Source: Campylobacterales bacterium (GTDB taxonomy: Bacteria; Campylobacterota; Campylobacteria; Campylobacterales; Thiovulaceae). Taken from it: DNA of 18,608 nt. The position numbers were made by a program, and so were the translations under genes. Location of the stretch: positions 1-18,608 of the forward strand of contig DTUW01000128.1 in the NCBI GenBank assembly GCA_012963895.1, read 5' to 3'. This document shows positions 15,225-18,608 of this stretch, in pieces. The first letter of the stretch is position 1. The number at the start of each line of letters is the position of its first letter. The notes under the pieces were generated by a model, which saw only the letters and a list, made by a program, of their open reading frames with translations, made no database searches and was not told where the DNA came from.

Positions 15225-16194
15225 GCATAGGCTTTCTGCTTGGATAAAAAGTGAAATTGTCAATTTTGTAGGTCGAAACCTATCCCAAAAGGTATTTGCC
15301 GATATATTTGCAGGAACAGGAGCAATTGGAAAAATATTTAAAAGTGATGTGAAATACATCATCTCTAACGATGTTGAATATTACAGCTATATCCTAAATC
15401 GCAACTATATAGGTAACCATAAAAGGATAGAAAATAGAGAGCAGTATATAGAGCATCTCAACCACCTACCCCCAATAGAAGGATTCATATTCTCTAATTA
15501 TTGTCGAGGTAGTGGAAGCGGTAGAAACTATTTCAGTGATACAAATTGTAAAAAGATAGATAGTATCAGAATAGAGATAGAGAAACTATTCCAAAATGGA
15601 GAGATAGGGGAAGATTTATACTATTTTCTATTAGCTTCTCTGATTGAGAGTGTAGATAGAGTAGCTAATACTGCATCGGTATATGGAGCATTTTTGAAGA
15701 GTTTGAAAAGGTCGGCTCAAAAAGAGCTGTTTTTAGAAGGTGCTGAATATATAGAGAGTGAAAATAGCCATCTCGTTTTCAATTTAGATAGCAACCAACT
15801 TATTACCAAAATTGAAGGGGATATTCTCTATCTTGACCCTCCATATAACAATAGACAATATGGGGCAAACTACCACCTGCTAAATACAATAGCAAAATAT
15901 CAACCATTCCAGCCACAAGGAAAAACTGGATTACCTCCAAACTACTACCGTTCCCAATATTGCAACAGAAAGAGAGCAAAAGAGAGTTTAGAACACCTTA
16001 TACAAAATGCAAAATTTAGATATATATTTCTTAGTTACAGCAACGAAGGACTACTAAAACTAGATGAGGTTGAAACTATCCTAAGTAGATACGGAAAATA
16101 TAGTTTTCGGAAAAAGGAGTATAAAAGATTTATTTCCAGTAGGAGACATTCCAATAGAAAGACTATGGAATATCTCCATATTCTGGAAAAATAG
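15205..16194 (+). CDS. D12-class (alpha) N6-adenine DNA methyltransferase
   Basis: 329 residues. The start [10 protein letters not shown] is the typical D12/EcoRV-type methylase opening. [12 protein letters not shown] (about 31-42) is the AdoMet-binding motif, and L-D-P-P-Y-N near residues 210-215 is the catalytic motif IV (DPPY), followed by [15 protein letters not shown], as in M.FokI-like enzymes. It transfers methyl from AdoMet to adenine N6; the target site cannot be predicted. It begins inside ispG (20-base overlap, different frame), so expression is probably coupled to ispG. No restriction endonuclease is visible; downstream lies a convergent transglycosylase after five bases. It is thus an orphan or regulatory methylase in this window. 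No strong Shine-Dalgarno is seen. Confidence 0.93.
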   Translation: MNYIGSKHRLSAWIKSEIVNFVGRNLSQKVFADIFAGTGAIGKIFKSDVKYIISNDVEYYSYILNRNYIGNHKRIENREQYIEHLNHLPPIEGFIFSNYCRGSGSGRNYFSDTNCKKIDSIRIEIEKLFQNGEIGEDLYYFLLASLIESVDRVANTASVYGAFLKSLKRSAQKELFLEGAEYIESENSHLVFNLDSNQLITKIEGDILYLDPPYNNRQYGANYHLLNTIAKYQPFQPQGKTGLPPNYYRSQYCNRKRAKESLEHLIQNAKFRYIFLSYSNEGLLKLDEVETILSRYGKYSFRKKEYKRFISSRRHSNRKTMEYLHILEK

Positions 16195-16201
16195 AGATAT
16201 T
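16169..16201. repeat. Inverted repeat spanning the convergent gene ends
   Basis: AATATCTC (16169-16176) and GAGATATT (16194-16201) are perfect eight-base inverted copies with a 17-base loop, spanning the methylase and transglycosylase stop codons. It could be a weak two-way terminator, but the stem is AT-rich, the loop is long and no T-tract follows. Confidence 0.25.
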
Positions 16202-17405
16202 ACAAATTGATTTTTCTATATATTTTCACCCGTTTAGCTACCTTTTGGAGATACCGCTTAGTTTCATCGTAAGGTAGGTTTTCGATTAGGTATCTATACA
16301 CCTCATCGGGAGACATTTGATTGATAATATCTACTGCTTTTCGAATTCGGTTTTTCCTAACTTTTCCTACAAAAGCCCGGGCAACATTCCCAGCCCCTGT
16401 ATTGTAACCGGCAATAGTGCAGTAGAGGCGACTTTCAGGATTTTTAACATTTTTGAAATAGTTGTAATAGAGGATATGGAGATAGGCTGAACCTAGTTCT
16501 ATATTGTTCTTAGGTCTATACAGATATGAGGCAGATAGTAATCTCTTTCTCTTATATACAAAATAGTAGGCATCTATTCCCGCTGTTCTCGGGACAATCT
16601 GCATTAGTCCATAAGCTGGAACATAAGATTTGGATAGGGGATTGAAACTACTTTCACTATGGATAATAGCATATACTAGGGCTTTCTCTACTTTGAATTT
16701 TTTGGAGTATCTATTTACCAAATCACTATATTGCTTCGCTTTTTTGAGAGGGAAATATTTTGGTAGTTTGATAGTAGTAGCATATACCTTGTTACCCGGG
16801 ATTTTCGATTTCCTAACTTCTGTTTTTCCCTTGTTGCTTTTTACATAGTGGATAATTTTTCCAACAGAAGTTAAACCTAAGACACCTCCCACAATAGGGG
16901 TTTTGTCAGTTTCTCGCGATTTGACAATAGGAGTTTTTGCCACTTTGGAGAACTCTTTTTCAACTCTCTTAGTAAGTTCATCATTAGCCTTAGCCTCCTG
17001 AGGAGTTTCCATAAGGGTTTTTATAGCCTCTTTCATAAGGTTTTTTTCAGCCACTTGTTTAGGTGATTTGGAGATGATTTCTACTCTGATTTCATTCTTT
17101 TCAAAATCTACTATCTTTCTCTTCTTTTTATTTTTACTATATTCAACCCACTTTGTTGGAGTTGAAACTACTTTATCCCCCCAAAGTTTGTATATCTCTC
17201 TCTGATACTTGGCAAACTCTTTTTGCAATATCTTTTGGTATTGCTGGAAATCTCGATTTAGCTCTTTCTGAAACTTCTGGAATTGCTTATCTTCTTTTTC
17301 CTGAAAATTTGCAAATGAACTATTTTGAGAATTTAGATAATCTGCAAAACTACCTCCAAAAAGGAGGGTAGAGAGGGAGAGCGAGAGAAATATTTTTCTT
17401 TTCAT
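16200..17405 (-). CDS. mltC: MltC-like membrane-bound-type lytic murein transglycosylase
   Basis: 401 residues. Residues 1-21 form a signal peptide (L-S-T-L-L-F-G-G-S-F-A). Residues about 25-215 match the MltC N-terminal region (DUF3393): a Gln/Lys/Phe-rich amphipathic helix, then mixed strands. Residues about 225-395 are the SLT goose-lysozyme-like domain, with catalytic Glu251 in I-I-H-S-E-S-S-F-N-P, G-L-M-Q-I at 266-270 and A-G-Y-N-T-G-A-G-N at 332-340. It cleaves peptidoglycan to 1,6-anhydromuropeptides in the periplasm. E. coli MltC is an outer-membrane lipoprotein, but here the only Cys is residue 329, so there is no lipobox and the protein should be soluble or held by partners. Its start overlaps the upstream lipoprotein stop (TAATG), with GAGG eight bases before ATG. 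Confidence 0.9.
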   Translation of the reverse strand: MKRKIFLSLSLSTLLFGGSFADYLNSQNSSFANFQEKEDKQFQKFQKELNRDFQQYQKILQKEFAKYQREIYKLWGDKVVSTPTKWVEYSKNKKKRKIVDFEKNEIRVEIISKSPKQVAEKNLMKEAIKTLMETPQEAKANDELTKRVEKEFSKVAKTPIVKSRETDKTPIVGGVLGLTSVGKIIHYVKSNKGKTEVRKSKIPGNKVYATTIKLPKYFPLKKAKQYSDLVNRYSKKFKVEKALVYAIIHSESSFNPLSKSYVPAYGLMQIVPRTAGIDAYYFVYKRKRLLSASYLYRPKNNIELGSAYLHILYYNYFKNVKNPESRLYCTIAGYNTGAGNVARAFVGKVRKNRIRKAVDIINQMSPDEVYRYLIENLPYDETKRYLQKVAKRVKIYRKINL

Positions 17406-17839
17406 TACCTATCCTCTACCATCAAAACATAAAATTTTTTGGTTCTTGGGTCTTTCCAGCTATCCACTATCCGAGTAGATACCTTACTACCATCTACCAT
17501 CTGAACTGAAAAGGAATTTATAGAACTAGATTGAGAAGCACCTTGAACATGTTTCGTTCTACTTAGAGAACTCTTGACTATTACCCCTTTTTGACGAGCT
17601 ATTTTGTCAATAGCAATAGAGATAGCTTTGAGTTTTTGAGCCTCTTCACCTCTAATATTTTCAACTGCCGAACCGAGAGCAAATATTTTGCCTTGAATTG
17701 CTGGATGACTTGCTGGATTATCTACCCAGAAAGGTTTTTCAGAACTGCTATGTTGTGAAGTGTTCGAGCCTGTGGCAACCTTCCCCCCGCAACCAACGGA
17801 GAGAAGAGAGATAAAAAGAATAGAAAAGATTTTTTTCAT
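17405..17839 (-). CDS. LPP20-type lipoprotein (short paralogue)
   Basis: 144 residues. The signal peptide ends S-V-G-C-G-G, giving a probable lipidated Cys17. The mature part has P-F-W-V-D-N-P, then F-A-L-G-S-A, A-I-D-K-I-A-R-Q and, near the end, W-K-D-P-R-T-K-K-F-Y-V-L-M-V-E-D. This is the LPP20 family layout (compact alpha/beta domain on a lipid anchor, named for a Helicobacter outer-membrane lipoprotein). The same landmarks occur in the gene just upstream, so the two are tandem paralogues. The start lies 13 bases after the upstream stop with only a weak AGAAG site, and the stop overlaps the transglycosylase ATG. A co-expressed partner role for MltC in the periplasm is plausible but inferred from position. 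The biochemical function of the family is not established. Confidence 0.82.
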   Translation of the reverse strand: MKKIFSILFISLLSVGCGGKVATGSNTSQHSSSEKPFWVDNPASHPAIQGKIFALGSAVENIRGEEAQKLKAISIAIDKIARQKGVIVKSSLSRTKHVQGASQSSSINSFSVQMVDGSKVSTRIVDSWKDPRTKKFYVLMVEDR

Positions 17840-17852
17840 TTAGAAATATCTT

Positions 17853-18491
17853 CTATTGCCCCATCTCTTTATCTATTTCAGCATCTAACTCTTTCATAGC
17901 TCTTTCAGCTAAGAATTGTTGATATAGAGCCTCTTTATTCCCCATAGAGGTTTTAACTTTTTTCATCTGTTGGATAGTGTTCTCTTTGAATTGTTGAACC
18001 CCTTGCGGGTCTAAAACAGCCCAAACATAGAGAGTGCCATCTGGTGCCTGCCAACTTCTATGCATCTTTACACCGCTTAAAGTTTGGTTAGCTACCTGTT
18101 TGGATACATCGGTTGCCACCTTCTCAACTGTCGCATCTTCTCCTGTTCCTGTAACTTGGGTAAATTTTTTGAACATATTTTTTACTTTTGTTTCCAGTTG
18201 TCGGGCTATCTTATCTCTTGCATCTGCCATCGCCTCAGTCATCATAAAGGACTCATCAACCATTGTAGCCTTAGAAATACCAATAGCACTAATTCCACCA
18301 TCTATATATGGATTACAAATCCAATCAGGGGCGATATATCGATTTTGTCCTATACCTCGATAACACTTATTAGGGTCTTCTTGTGGCATTTGAGAAACTT
18401 GTGGAGCAGGTTGAGTTGTATTGTTGGAACAACTCGAAAGAGCAATAATAGCTGTTGCTGATAGAATTCCTAAGCTAGTTCTAAATCTCAT
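17853..18491 (-). CDS. LPP20-type lipoprotein (long paralogue)
   Basis: 212 residues from the ATG at 18491. A signal peptide ends A-L-S-S-C-S, a good lipobox. After a short Pro/Gln linker come P-D-W-I-C-N-P, I-S-A-I-G-I-S, A-R-D-K-I-A-R-Q and W-Q-A-P-D-G-T-L-Y-V-W-A-V-L-D, the LPP20 family landmarks. A C-terminal helix rich in Lys, Gln and Glu extends about 45 residues further than in the shorter paralogue. An upstream in-frame ATG at 18530 would add 13 charged residues before the signal peptide and has no ribosome site, whereas 18491 has AGGAG seven bases before it. It heads the unit lipoprotein-lipoprotein-MltC, read from the promoter at the right edge. Mature Cys residues at P-N-K-C and W-I-C may form a disulfide. 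Confidence 0.85.
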   Translation of the reverse strand: MRFRTSLGILSATAIIALSSCSNNTTQPAPQVSQMPQEDPNKCYRGIGQNRYIAPDWICNPYIDGGISAIGISKATMVDESFMMTEAMADARDKIARQLETKVKNMFKKFTQVTGTGEDATVEKVATDVSKQVANQTLSGVKMHRSWQAPDGTLYVWAVLDPQGVQQFKENTIQQMKKVKTSMGNKEALYQQFLAERAMKELDAEIDKEMGQ

Positions 18492-18498
18492 AGACTTT

Positions 18499-18503
18499 CT
18501 CCT
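18499..18503 (-). promoter_or_regulatory. Ribosome binding site deciding the long lipoprotein start
   Basis: AGGAG on the minus strand with seven bases to the ATG at 18491. It selects this start over the longer in-frame ATG at 18530. Confidence 0.8.
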
Positions 18504-18547
18504 AAAAATAGTTTTGAATATCATCGTCATTATGAATAAAATCTCAA

Positions 18548-18578
18548 ATTATACCCCTTTCCCTAATGTCTCGTTCAA
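18548..18578 (-). promoter_or_regulatory. Sigma-70 type promoter of the lipoprotein-mltC unit
   Basis: On the minus strand a perfect TATAAT (18548-18553) is preceded by a G-rich stretch. TTGAAC (18573-18578) is a possible -35 with a slightly long 19-base spacer. Transcription would begin near 18541, giving a leader of about 50 bases to the ATG at 18491. Positions 18579-18608 show nothing further. Confidence 0.6.
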
Positions 18579-18608
18579 AACTTGAATGGACTTTCAATTT
18601 TGTATCTA

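Noticed and set aside
15205..16194. Restriction-modification system
   Set aside because: Only the methyltransferase is present; neighbours are ispG and a lytic transglycosylase, and there is no room for an endonuclease in the window.
17830..17836. Run of seven T (A on the coding strand) at the start of the short lipoprotein gene
   Set aside because: It encodes the ordinary M-K-K-I start of a signal peptide; the run is short and common in AT-rich genomes.
18492..18530. Longer start of the LPP20-type lipoprotein at 18530
   Set aside because: It would put 13 mostly charged residues before a normal lipoprotein signal peptide and has no ribosome site, while 18491 has AGGAG at good spacing.

Overview
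The window is a gene-dense, AT-rich stretch of chromosome that looks like a member of the Campylobacterota (Epsilonproteobacteria). The best evidence is IspG, which resembles the Campylobacter form, together with the CheX-like/fliN/fliO/waaF order, an MltC-type transglycosylase beside two LPP20-type lipoproteins, and near-zero spacing between genes. I cannot name the genus. No rRNA, tRNA, CRISPR array, insertion sequence or integrase is visible.

Layout. (1) Positions 1-2756, plus strand: end of a CheX-like gene, fliN, an enlarged fliO and waaF, packed as one unit. (2) Positions 2718-14057, minus strand: seven genes with gaps of at most 10 bases or with overlaps. In transcription order they encode a ParA-like ATPase, a sodium:neurotransmitter-type symporter, an AAA+ ATPase with a TTG start, a small membrane-anchored basic protein, a 2009-residue exported repeat protein, a gamma-carbonic-anhydrase-like protein and an RDD membrane protein. 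The last gene converges on waaF and overlaps it by 39 bases. (3) Positions 14058-14159: the only real intergenic region inside the window, divergent, with two TAGCTA palindromes 32 bases apart beside candidate -10 boxes. (4) Positions 14160-16194, plus strand: ispG and, overlapping its end, an adenine DNA methyltransferase with no restriction partner in view. (5) Positions 16200-18491, minus strand: two LPP20-type lipoproteins followed by the MltC-like transglycosylase, with a good promoter at the right edge.

The most interesting object is the giant exported protein (3723-9752). It has a signal peptide, a stalk of five 16-residue Pro/Thr repeats, about 16 diverged beta-sandwich-like modules, and only six cysteines, all in close pairs. 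By my count 34 of its 48 N-x-S/T sites fit the bacterial PglB rule D/E-X-N-X-S/T (X not Pro). If the 5 Pro-blocked repeat copies are set aside, 34 of 43 have an acidic residue at -2, although acidic residues make up only about one sixth of the protein. The other exported proteins in the window have no such sites. This suggests a giant, heavily N-glycosylated surface or periplasmic protein, possibly made or positioned with help from the ParA-like, AAA+ and coiled-coil proteins of the same operon. That link is inferred only from gene order.
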